From: Cryptomeria japonica
Taxonomy: Eukaryota > Streptophyta > Pinopsida > Cupressales > Cupressaceae
Direction: 5' to 3'
Length of the DNA stretch: 64,000 nucleotides
Assembly (NCBI RefSeq): GCF_030272615.1
Contig: NC_081413.1
Span: 183,096,951 to 183,160,950, forward strand
The first letter of the stretch is position 1; each line of letters opens with the position of its first letter. The translations under genes were made by a program, and so were the position numbers. Of the stretch, positions 11,235 to 21,500 are shown in pieces. The notes under the pieces were generated by a model. That model made no database searches and was not told the origin of the DNA. It saw only the letters and a list, made by a program, of their open reading frames with translations.

Positions 11235-12856
11235 TGAACACACCACAAGACTAAGAAGGGTGGGGGTGAATTAGTCTAGAGCACTTAGTTTCATATCTTA
11301 GACTTCAACCTTTAACAATATAATAGAAACAACAATAAACCATGAAAGCACCAAGCACGTCAAACATATGAACACCTAATTTACATGGAAAACCAAGCAA
11401 GGAAAAACCACAGTGAGAATCAAAATCACAATATGAATATAATTTATTACAATGTTTCCTTTAGAAATCATTACTCTTGAGAGGACTTGTAGAATTAAAA
11501 TGCACAACCTTAGGGAAAGATACAAATGACTTGCAAACCTAAAACACACCATCTCAAGGCAAGATACAAAAAGCTACCAAGAGACCCATTGTCTTCTGAT
11601 AGAGAAAGGAATAGCTAAATTGAAAGAGACAAGATCTCCTAATCATTAATTTATCCTTGAACCACTATGTCAAGTGACCAAGATCATGGAAAACACATCT
11701 GACTTCAAACTCTACCTCAAAACACTGTCATACAAAAGATATTATCATCAAAGCTCTTCACAACTGACTTTTGCACAACCTTAACATCAAATATGCTTGC
11801 TTACCATCAATATCCACTGCTTGCCAATTCACACTCTTCCATACATCCACTCATACATCTATAATTTTTTATATACTCAATTAATAGGTAAAAAGCTTAC
11901 CTAGGTTGGCCACAAATAAAATAAACAATATTACATGAATTTATCACGTAGACCTAAAATATTCATCCTGGACCACCTCAAAAGATAGAGAAGACCCAAA
12001 AACATCACAAAATATCATTTTCAAATGATTCCGATTAACCACACATCTTCCAAGGTTGGCATGAAATAAAACATGTAGATAAACATTAAAGCACATTAAC
12101 TAGTCAGCTCGGAATCAAATCTCCAATGTGAATTGCACAATGTGGATCTATACATGCAATGGTGAGACCCAAAACATTAACTAGACACATCCTCCAAAGA
12201 AGACCTAGACCCAGAGAATATGATCCAAGTAGGATACAACACCATAGTCAACTAAAAACCATACCAACTAACAACACAGAACTCACAACATCATAACTCC
12301 ACTTGCCAATCAAATCATCTCTTGAAAACTATACTGGAACACTACACAAACCACATGAAGATGTCCTCCAAACCACAACACTTGAATCCACATATCCAAA
12401 AGCAATTGGGCATTCTCCAAACCTGTTTCGATAGATAGCCATATTGTCAAAAACAACAACCACCATCTCTACCATCTAGGCAACAAAGGACCTATAGATC
12501 TGATAATGCAATATACATAGAACATAGACATTACATTCAGAATCATAACACATAGTCTTCACATACTAGAGGAATGTAAGGCATTCTTCCATAGGGACAT
12601 TAAAAATTCATTCCTATATAAATATTGTTTCTTACATATTAAAACTTCTACTATATCGTCCTTTTGAAAATACTTCAACATCCCCACAAATTCAATAATA
12701 CTAGGTCACATAAATACTCTTTCCTACATATTGAAACTTCCACCACACCATCCTTACTTCAACATCAATTATAGTACAAGATAGTTTGACATCAATGACA
12801 ATGCAAGACAAGTTTATATTAATAACAACACAACATAACAACTTAGGTTTCCAACA
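11235..12856 (-). repeat. 5' LTR of the minus-strand copia copy
   Basis: On the minus strand this 1.62-kb segment starts TGTTGGAAACC and ends near GTGTGTTCA next to a degenerate primer site. It carries features shared by the other LTRs here. A G-rich run with TGAATTAG lies about 30 bp from its 3' end, an AGGAAAAACCACAGTG block lies near 11400, and CATTGTCATTGATGTC is read near its start. No second LTR or TSD is available, so the outer end rests on TG/CA and resemblance only. Confidence 0.6.
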
Positions 12857-14305
12857 TGAGATTTGGTGCAATAAAGCTAATTACTGCTTGGAAGTAACCA
12901 GGGTGAAATTTGCCTCCATCCTACAACTCTTCACTACCAACTCTCTGCACCCCATCCTACACTAGTTTCAAATAGTTGTGTAGTAAATATGACCCAGATG
13001 ACTTTAAAGATGAATGTTTGGACCCCATCTCATTAAAAATACACAACTTTCCATTATAGTTAATATAGTTGGAAATGTATGACCCATCACTATTAATCGA
13101 GTTGGATCTCTCGTAGATCCTCCCAATAAAATTCGAATTGCTCCTTCATTAATGACACCTCCCAGTTTGATAGCTTGTTTGCCACCAAGTTTCAATTTCT
13201 CAACACGTGAGTAGTTTTAAATTTCTTAAAGGTTATTAAATGTTCTCTAATAATTATAACAGATTTATTCATTGTTTGTACCCCCCTTCAATTTTTTAGC
13301 TCTAATTGCCAAAATATTTTTGTTCCAATCTCTTGCCACAAAGCTTGCACTTGAAGGACCTAGATTCCCTACCAATGCCCCCATTAAAGTTAGGGTGCTT
13401 TTCCATAGGAAAATAATTTAAAAATTATATCCATTGAAGAGTTAGGGTGCTTTTCGAGAATAATATCTTTTTTTCTAACATTTATTTTAATAACATTATT
13501 AACCTCAAAATTTTATCATAAGTTGAATTTTTTTTTTTTTATAATTTAATTAATTCAAGGGTTATTTACATACAAATTTGTATCTATTATATAACAATTA
13601 GTTTTTAAAACTATTAGGATAGAGAGGTTAAAGGAGAAAGCTTGATCAAAGGATTGTATCTCAATTAATTGAGTACAATTGATAAATGTGATAGTATGTT
13701 CCTTGATTATGTCATCCCAAGGATATGCCCCTCAATCCTTATATTAGTTCTTCAAAAAATAAAATATCAATATAGATTAATGCTACCTTATCAGATATGC
13801 ATACTCTAGTATTAAATAACAAACCAAACTCACATGAATGATATTAAATCCGCCATAGACACTTGCAAAAGTACATATAAATTTCAATTTCAAAAGTACA
13901 TATAAATTTCAATTTCAAAACCACTGAAAAGTAAGTAAAACATTACATCCATTTAAGAGTTGGAATGTCTCTCTAGAATACTATATCAATCGTTCAACTT
14001 CTTGGAAGCTTCGTGTGGAAAAAATTGGTTATCCAACATGACTGAACTTTGACGAGTTAGCCGCTTCTGACATATGGAACATCAAAATACAAAAATCTAT
14101 TCGGATTTCCTCTTTAAAGAGTTCCTCTTCCACCATTGGAAGAAAAAGTCTTAAAATAGAATATCCAAAAGGAACATTACAGAACGTGTATGAAACGTTT
14201 TGTGACTAGTTTGATATTTCCAAGCTTGTTATATATTTTTTTTTATCTTGATTGGTCTACTTTTACAAGACCAATCCAAATTTGCAGTCCAAATTAAAAA
14301 GACAA
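12857..14305. other. Intergenic DNA downstream of the DREB gene
   Basis: AT-rich DNA with homopolymer T runs (for example near 13528-13540) and no convincing coding region. A short minus-strand open frame near 13004-13195 has no family resemblance. A 23-bp direct repeat (AAAAGTACATATAAATTTCA twice) lies near 13868-13915. Confidence 0.4.
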
Positions 14306-14558
14306 TTCCATTCAAATTAGAACAAGTGCCACTTTTGTACAATAAAAAAGAAGAAAAGACAACAGAGAAACAATGGCCAATAGTTAAAGTGTATAGATAT
14401 TTACATTACATCAATGGAGGAAGGAAGCTTTATTTCCATTCAAATTAGAACAAGTGCCACTTTTGTATAATAAAAAAGAAGAAAAGACACCAAAAGAAAC
14501 AATGGCCAATAGTTAAATGTATAAATATTTACATTACATCAATGGAGGAAGGAAGCTT
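14306..14558. repeat. Two-copy 128-bp tandem duplication
   Basis: The segment beginning TTCCATTCAAATTAGAACAA at 14306 recurs at 14434 with a 128-bp period, and both copies end GGAGGAAGGAAGCTT (14430 and 14558). Differences are few (a few substitutions and 1-3 bp indels). It lies 380-630 bp past the stop codon of the DREB gene, so it may be just beyond or within the transcript end. Confidence 0.9.
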
Positions 14559-14935
14559 GATCCAAAATATGAGTTTCCCTCAGAGTTACAATGTCAACTG
14601 TATTACAATCTGTGCACAGCCTCCAATGGACTGACTATACATAATAATCTACTACTCCATAATAATACTAATGAGTCATATTAGAAGAGTCTATACCTAT
14701 ATATACCTATATGACAAATCAATTTCTCCACCATAACTGTACCATAGTCACCCAAATTAGCACTACTCCATATATAACAATACAATACCAATCAGTAAGA
14801 GCATCTGCATGAATGAAAAATAATACCAGACAGATGCATATTATAAATACTATGACTTTCCGGGCCCTTCCCCGTACTAATCTAATCAAAACACTCTAAA
14901 TTTCTACTTCAAAGGAAAAAGAATTGATGGAGGCT

Positions 14936-15559
14936 TCAATAATCGCCCCAAAGAAGTTCTTGATGGTCCTTTTCTTCAATGCAGGGTTCAAAACTGTAAG
15001 TAGTACCATCACAATTCATATAGTGCTCATATGAATGAGGGGGTGTGTGAAGGGGAGCTTCTGCCATATTGATCATCAAATCCTCAGGAGAATAGAATTC
15101 CTCCATGATTGCTTCTTGGTGGGCATCATCCATATTCCATCCTGAATTAAATTCTTCAGAAATGCCCAAAAACTCCTCTTGGTTACCAGACAACTTTTGG
15201 GTCTGCTCATTCTGCCCCTCTGGAACAACACTAGATGAAGTGGCCTCCATGTTTTCTTCAGGGTTGAATGACATGGCGGCTTGTGCAGCAGCATACTGAA
15301 TATCTCTTGCAGAGTTTGAAGCAGGGCGAGGAAGAGTGTGCACTAAGTTTGGAAAATTAGGCAGGGCGCACTTCCCCTTGAGACTCACAGCCGCCACGTC
15401 ATAAGCCCTAGCCGCCATTTCTGGCGTATCAAACGAGCCAAGCCAAATTCGGGTCTTCTTCCCAGGCTCTCTTATCTCAGACACCCATTTCCCCCAAGTC
15501 CTGCGCCTCACGCCTCTGTACATGGGCGTCGTTGAGCTGTTTTGAGATTCACGCTCCAT
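14936..15559 (-). CDS. AP2/ERF transcription factor, DREB type (subgroup A-4/A-5-like)
   Basis: A 207-residue nuclear DNA-binding protein expected to regulate stress or developmental genes. One AP2 domain spans residues 13-71: [12 protein letters not shown], the three-stranded sheet with the WLG triplet (39-41), and the helix around AARAYDVAA (49-57), ending NFPN. Val26 and Glu31 correspond to domain positions V14 and E19, the pair that marks DREB rather than ERF members. The flank [20 protein letters not shown] (75-94) is the conserved post-domain block of the A-4/A-5 groups. The CBF/DREB1 signatures (PKK/RPAGR before, DSAWR after the domain) are absent. Residues 98-190 are acidic, fitting an activation region, and no EAR repression motif is seen. 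The C terminus ELLWGDY resembles the LWSY motif of related proteins. The gene is intronless, as usual for the family, and is the only intact gene here. The ATG is preceded by a stop-rich leader. Confidence 0.93.
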   Translation of the reverse strand: MERESQNSSTTPMYRGVRRRTWGKWVSEIREPGKKTRIWLGSFDTPEMAARAYDVAAVSLKGKCALPNFPNLVHTLPRPASNSARDIQYAAAQAAMSFNPEENMEATSSSVVPEGQNEQTQKLSGNQEEFLGISEEFNSGWNMDDAHQEAIMEEFYSPEDLMINMAEAPLHTPPHSYEHYMNCDGTTYSFEPCIEEKDHQELLWGDY

Positions 15560-15712
15560 GACTCAAAATCCAACTTTTTAACAGAATCCCAAGCTAAGAA
15601 TCCAATTTTTAAGACAAAGAAATCCAATATAGTACTCTTCTCTGCAGACAACTTTCTTGGAACAAGTGCGAGAAAATATAGTTAAGATGGTATTCAATAT
15701 CCAGAATTAACA

Positions 15713-15720
15713 TATTTATA
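15713..15720 (-). promoter_or_regulatory. TATA box of the DREB gene
   Basis: TATAAATA reads on the minus strand 154 bp upstream of the ATG, giving an expected transcript start near 15685 and a leader of about 125 nt. ACGT cores lie further upstream (for example TACACGTAG near 16152), but their role is unknown. Confidence 0.6.
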
Positions 15721-17019
15721 CAGAGCCCATATATCTACAGCTGGATAGCAAGGGTGAGAAACATCATGGAAGTTTCTTGCATTCTTCAATTCTCTTTTGA
15801 CCAGACAAAAGGGCCAATTTCTTTCTTTTATTGTTTATCTGCAACGTGGGGATTGAATCCTAAACATTCATGCAGTCGTACGATCTTAATATATCCATGG
15901 TTGCATGAGAGCCCGTTTTCTTTCAGCGTTGAATGGAGTCCCAATCCATAAAATAAAAACAACGTAAGCATGGCCTACAAACAGATGTCTGGTGGGGCGA
16001 AGTTTGCAGGACTAATTAGTTCTAACGCGTTTTCTGCAACAATTTCCCAACAGCTGTATGCCCGGCATTTGGTGTCAACGCTTCAGCGTAATTATTATAA
16101 TATTTTTGTGTGGGTTTTGTCAGTTACATGCAAACGTTTTGCATAACGGTTACACGTAGAAGGAATCATTTCGAAGCTTTCGTTTTCATTGAATTTTTGT
16201 TGAGCACTGGAAAAGGAAAAGCCCACCGCCTTATCCAACTACCATAACCTGAATCTTCCCCTCGCTTTCCTTTTTCCTGTTTTCTTGAATTGATTTGATT
16301 TTTACAAGGCGGGACATTATCCAATTTAGAACATGACGGTGTTCCATTAAAATATCAGACATTTCGTAAGCTACGTCAAACATTATAAGCTGTGTGACAC
16401 CAAAAGATTTGGGTTTTAGATTTTGTCTCACTCATTCTATTTCAAGTCAATGCCTCCACAATATGAACAGATGCCAATTATAACCTAAACAGGAGCTTCA
16501 TGTGATGACGAGTGAGTGATATCTGCTTTATAAATTGAAGTAAAATCACCATGGATTTTTTTAGTAGTATTGTTAGTACGAAAGTGGACAGAGAGAGGAA
16601 GGTATGGTTGAAATATATGCAAACTGCCTTCCGTAAAACATTTTTTAATTAATATAGAATGCATGATTCCATGCCATATTTGGAATTTCAAGTGAAGCAT
16701 TGAATGTGGCTAAAGTTCCATGGTGTTGAAAGCATGGAGCAGGTCCAATCTTCAAATTTACCCAAATTCGGGCTACCTGGCCCACATTTTGAGCTTGATG
16801 GTGAGGGGAAAACAAAACGTGCCACATTACTTGAAGAAAGAATGCTTCATGTTTAAGGAAAACACCGAATACTTGATGGATCAGTTTAGGTAACAAAATT
16901 TTGCTTAATTATATATATATATAAAAGTTATAAAAAGTTGGTACGTAAGTTAAATCTTATTCAATTGCATCATTATTCATTCTTATGAATCAGGTTTAAT
17001 CTTTTGTTTTGCCTATTTT
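15721..17019. other. Upstream region of the DREB gene and intergenic DNA
   Basis: No coding region can be supported. It should contain the distal promoter of the DREB gene. Past about 16450 the DNA is AT-rich with a TA run at 16910-16922. Short open frames on the minus strand (16231-16896) show no recognisable domain. Confidence 0.4.
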
Positions 17020-18114
17020 TTTAAGTTCAAGTATAATTTATCTAGGCCAGTTATTTAATTATAAAAAATGAAATTGAAGCTTTTACTTTCTAAATTCAAA
17101 TTTAGGGTTGACCTAACCCTTCTAACTAGTTGTTATTTGTTGAATCAAAGTACCAAGCATTTTATTTGTCACTTTTAGACTTGTAATTAATGATTAATCT
17201 TAGTTCAAGTTAAGTTCATCCAAAAGTCTTATAAGAGCATTCAAGATGCACTCCTTTGTATAATTAGAGAACTTATCATTCCATTACCTACTTCAATCAT
17301 AATCTAGGGCATCTCGTACATACTTGCTTGCTATCCAAATGCTATTGACAATGGTATCCTAGGAATTTGACCAAGGGATGACATATTCACTATCAATAGC
17401 AAAACTAATGACCATACACAACCGTGTTTTTACACAAGAAATATCCAAGTATCAAAGTGAACTAAAGTGAACAATAAAAAATTCAAAGAGATTAGATTTA
17501 TAGGTGCATGATAAATTTAGTAGTCACGGAAGGGACCCACAATAACAAATATTAATTTTTGCATAGAATTTTCTATCTAGGTTCAAATCAATAACTTGCA
17601 TAACTAATTCAGGTCAGCTATATAATTTAATAAAATGAACTTTGAGCTTTTAGTTTTCAAATTCAACTTTAGGGTTGACCTAACCCTCCCAACTAATCAT
17701 TGCATGTTGAATCGAAGTACCAAACATTATAGTTGCCACCTTTAGAGTTGTATTTAATGATTAATCCTAGTTCAATTTTAGATCATCCAAAAGTATTAAG
17801 TAGTAGTGGCATACAATAACAAACATTAAGTTCTGCATACCCCAATGCCTTTGTTTAGATATTATTTTTTATAATTTTACATATCAATTAATTAGCTCCA
17901 ATCATATGCCTCACCATAAGCCAAGGTTCATATGGGTTTTGAACTAGCAATAGGGAATTAAAAGTTCACACCATGGACCTAGATTTAAATCCTACTAGGT
18001 GGATAGCCCTTGTATTCTAGGCCATGGGAACACCTAGAGATAGCTCGTGTTTCTCTTATGGCAATGAATGCATCACATATGACCCTCATATTTTACTATT
18101 GGGCACCTTGATGT
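17020..18114. repeat. Unnamed repeat, left block (two partial units)
   Basis: Units of about 570 bp are marked by AGGGTTGACCTAACCCT at 17104 and 17671. The first unit continues through ATCCTAGGAATTTGACCAAG (about 17355) and AAGTGAACAATAAAAAATTC (17465). The second lacks the middle part and jumps to AAGTAGTAGTGGCATACA (about 17798), then runs to GGGCACCTTGATG. The same blocks recur at 20541-21497. No LTR ends or open frame identify the family. Confidence 0.7.
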
Positions 18115-19024
18115 TGTTGGAATCCAAGAACACTGAGAGGGGGGGGGGGGGGCGAGGGGAGGGGGTGAATCAGTGTTCTGCCAGTATCACAAGATTTTAT
18201 CCTTTTATACCATACGCATATAAACTGGTAAACAAATAATCATATAACATGAAGAAAATAAACCATCCACATAAATGAACACCATAACATACAAAATTTA
18301 TACGTGGAAAACCTCAAAGAGGAAAAACCACAGTGGGATTTGTGACCCACAATATCAGTTCACTGGCCATATGAAAGGATATTACATATAATGGGGGCCT
18401 ACACATACAGGATGGCACACTGCCAAGAGCATACTGCTCATCACTAAAGAGTCTCACTGACTACAAGCTTCTGCTGAAGTAAAGCACTGAAAAATGAACT
18501 CAAAGATGCATCTGCTATGCCAAATAGAGTTTTGGTTCTAGCTCTTCTCTATACCGGTTCATAAACCCCAAACACTACTACCGATATCTCTTGTCCTTCA
18601 AGAATGCTTTCCAAACTATCTACAGATCATTGCATGATATAACATTCGCATACAAATGATCTACATACATATACTTTGCATTATGCAATTCTACTATATT
18701 CTATTTCACCTATGTCACATCTTGTGTCATATTCAAAATGACCTCATAGACTGACCTATATACCCATTACAAACAATATGCCTTATGTCGGCTTACAATG
18801 CATTACAAAATTTATTCAATGTCGGCCTCGATAATAATTACAAAATGATTTACTAAATAAATCTTCCTTGATGTCGGCTTGCTTTAAGTACTGATGTCGA
18901 TGCCAGTGTAGCCCTGAATGCTCCAAAGCTGGTATATGCCTCCTAATGCCAGTAAATGATTTCCAACTAAGCTTGTTGCCATCAATGATAAAAAAATGAA
19001 TCCAATGAGTGTCAATTGCCAACA
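18115..19024 (-). repeat. 3' LTR of the truncated element
   Basis: On the plus strand it starts TGTTGGAATCC and ends GCCAACA (910 bp). The polypurine tract (minus AAAGGGGGAGA) sits immediately beside it at 19026-19038. The plus strand shows a run of 14 G at 18139-18152 followed by GAGGGG and GGGGG, a strong G-quadruplex candidate. GTCGGC (DRE core on the minus strand) occurs at 18787, 18821 and 18873. Confidence 0.9.
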
Positions 19025-19200
19025 ATCTCCCCCTTTGGCATTAATGGCAACACTCATGTGAAAAATGGATTCCCTGTCGGTTCAACTGAAATATGCTCCC
19101 CCTGAGCAATACACTCCTTCTGATATCCTGATGTCCTTCCCATATGTTCCTGTCTAATATTTTCTGATATTTTTCACATATATACATACTCCCCCTTTGG
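19025..19200 (-). promoter_or_regulatory. Polypurine tract and two auxiliary copies
   Basis: Minus-strand runs AAAGGGGGAGA at 19026-19038, CAGGGGGAG at 19096-19106 and AAAGGGGGAG at 19189-19200 occur in the same order as in the other two family members. Confidence 0.75.
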
Positions 19201-19270
19201 CATCAATGCCAAATACCAGTGAAGGAGTTGAAAGAATTCAGAACAAAAGAATAAATTAATACTCTTAATT

Positions 19271-20518
19271 TCACTGGAGCTTGACCAACTTCAAAATTTC
19301 TGGGTAAGTCTTATCCAACAACTGAAGATATGTATCCCAGCCGGTTTTGAAAGTATCAGATACAGATGCTAGTCCACTTAGTAAGTGGGCAAGTGTTTCC
19401 TTCTCTTTGACATCTACCGGTGTGGGTTTAGCAATCATGTTCATACACTCTTTTTTATGTACACCCAGTGAATCCAATCTGGGACTCACCAATCCTCTAA
19501 GACTTCTTTCTCTCCTAATGAATTTATCTCTCTCCTTCTCAAAAGAAAAAATTTGGTTCTCTAAGGGCAAAATTTGCCCATCAACAAATGTGATCAGTAT
19601 GGTTAATCCATCAAAAGAATTAGCACTGTTAGCTATCTTATCATGTAATTCCTTTAATCTACTATCTACATTTGTTGTAATAATTCCTATGTTACAACAA
19701 ACCCTGTAGATATTTGTACCTTGTTTCAAACAATTCTCAATAAGAATGAGTTTAGCTTCAATTTTCTTTTTCTCTGTTTCAATGATCTGGTCAAAGGCGG
19801 CTTTCTTAGCCGCAGTGAATCTTTCTAAAGCCTGTCAGTTTGCAATCTGCCTTAGAGATTGAAAATTGTTAGAAATATGCTATGTTAGAGTTTTGAGCTT
19901 GCCAGAAGGGCTTGCTCCATCTTCAATCTTACGATCAGGTGTCAATATGTGCAATACTATAACTGATTGATCAATTATTCCCTTGTCTGCAGTACCCTCC
20001 TTCAATAATTTCTGATTATCCATCATCATCAACTCAGTTGGACTCATCTCAGTGATTGATTTCTTCTCAACCTGAGAAGTGTCAATCGCCAAAACCTTTG
20101 CCAGAGAATCAGTATGAACTGTCCGTGTAGATTCAGTTCCCTTTACCTTAGCCTCTACAACCTCTTTTGCACCGGTGGCTTCACCACTTGGTGTAGTGTT
20201 AGTTACTATCGGTGGAGTATTATCCACAATATTCCCTGTAACCTGTACATTGCCTTGCTCAAAAATAGTTTGTGCTGGTATAGACTGTACACTTTCCTTT
20301 ACTGCCGGTTGTCTTTGTATATCTATAGTTACTACCGGTGTATTGAAAATTGGAGTTGAACTACCCAAAATACCTTTTCCTTTTGATTTGTCAGGAATGG
20401 TGGAAGATGTAGCCTTTGCAAATTCTTCTTGAGATGTGAGAAAATCTGGATTCTTCAAGAAGAATTTGGTCCAACCCTTACTGGTTTCATTTATCACCTC
20501 ATTTACTTTGCCCATCAT
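19271..20518 (-). pseudogene. C-terminal part of the family's orphan second protein (ORF2)
   Basis: Two blocks are readable. Residues from 20518 down to 19880 (MMGKVNEVINETSKGWTKFF, then a low-complexity Thr/Val/Lys-rich stretch and SQVEKKSITEMSPTELMMMD) are followed, after a stop and frame break near 19860, by 19729-19271. This second block contains a predicted coiled coil (SRLKELHDKIANSANS, FEKERDKFIRRERSLRG), the motif SPRLDSLGVHKKE, and a C-terminal WDTYLQLLDKTYPE. It matches the 43799 element block for block and the 52403 element more distantly. No protease, integrase or polymerase motif is present. Function is unknown. It is a relic, since the N-terminal two-thirds is deleted. Confidence 0.75.
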
Positions 20519-20540
20519 AAGGCTTATCTGTCGGGGTTTA

Positions 20541-21500
20541 CTAAAGTGAACAATAAAAAATTCAAAGAGATTATATCTATAGGTGCATGATAAATTTAGC
20601 AGTCACGGAAGTGACCCACAATAAGAAATATTAATTTTTGCATGGAATTTTCTATCTAGGTTCAAATCAATAATTTGCATAACTAATTCAAGTCAACTAT
20701 ATAATTTAATAAAATCAACTTTGAGCTTTTAGTTTTCAAATTAAACTTTAGGGTTGACCTAACCCTCCCAATTAGTCATTGCATGTCGAACCGAAGTACC
20801 GAACATTATAGTTGCCACCTTTAGAGTTGTATTTAATGATTAATCCTAGTTCAATTTTAGGTCATCTAGAAGTATTATGAGAGCATCCAAGATATGCTCT
20901 TTTGCATAATTAGATAATTTATGAAATGTTGCATTACTTACCTACATCATCATTGAGGGAAACTCTTACACACTTGTCTTATATCTTTAAAATATTTCCA
21001 AAACCTATTGACAACTGGTATCCTAGGAATTTGACCAAGGGATGGCATATTCACTATCATTGGGATACACGCGACCACACACAACCATATTTTTGGACAT
21101 AATAATAATAAAAGTATCAAACAAACTAAAAGTGAACAATAGAGAATTCACAAATATTAGATATATAGTGTACACGATAAATTAAGTAGTAGTGGCATAC
21201 ACTAACAAACATTAAGTTTTGTATACCCCAATGCCTTTGTTTAGATATTCTTTTTATAATTCTACATATCAATTAATTATCTCCAATCATATGCCTTGCC
21301 ATAAGCCAAGGCTCATATGGGTTTTGAGCTAGCAATAGGAAACTAAAAGTTCACACCATGGACCTAAGTTTAAATCCTACTAGGTGGACAACCCTTGTAT
21401 TCTAGGCCATGGGAACACCTAGAGATAGCTCATGTTTCTCTTATGGCAATGAATGGATCACATATCACCCTCATATTTTACTATTGGGCACCTTGATGTA
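20541..21500. repeat. Unnamed repeat, right block
   Basis: It is a direct copy of the DNA left of the truncated LTR element. 20541-20870 matches 17463-17790 closely, and 21190-21497 matches 17800-18113. An additional 320 bp between them (with ATCCTAGGAATTTGACCAAG near 21022) corresponds to the part that the second left unit lacks. The shared block ends with GGGCACCTTGATGT, exactly where the LTR starts at 18115. Confidence 0.8.

Larger units (their letters stand above)
18115..20540 (-). mobile_element. 5'-truncated LTR element of the four-knuckle/ORF2 family
   Basis: It comprises one complete LTR (18115-19024), its polypurine tracts, and about 1.5 kb of internal DNA coding for the C-terminal part of the family's second protein. 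It stops at about 20540 within codons that in the 43799 element read QISLMMGRVNE. ORF1, the primer site and the 5' LTR are missing. The right junction shares CTAAAG with both the element interior and the flanking repeat, which suggests end joining by microhomology. The left end abuts the flanking repeat at GATGT, and the same repeat recurs uninterrupted at 21490. Confidence 0.85.

Noticed and set aside
14936-15559. CBF/DREB1 cold regulator
   Set aside because: The signature sequences flanking the AP2 domain in CBF proteins are absent.
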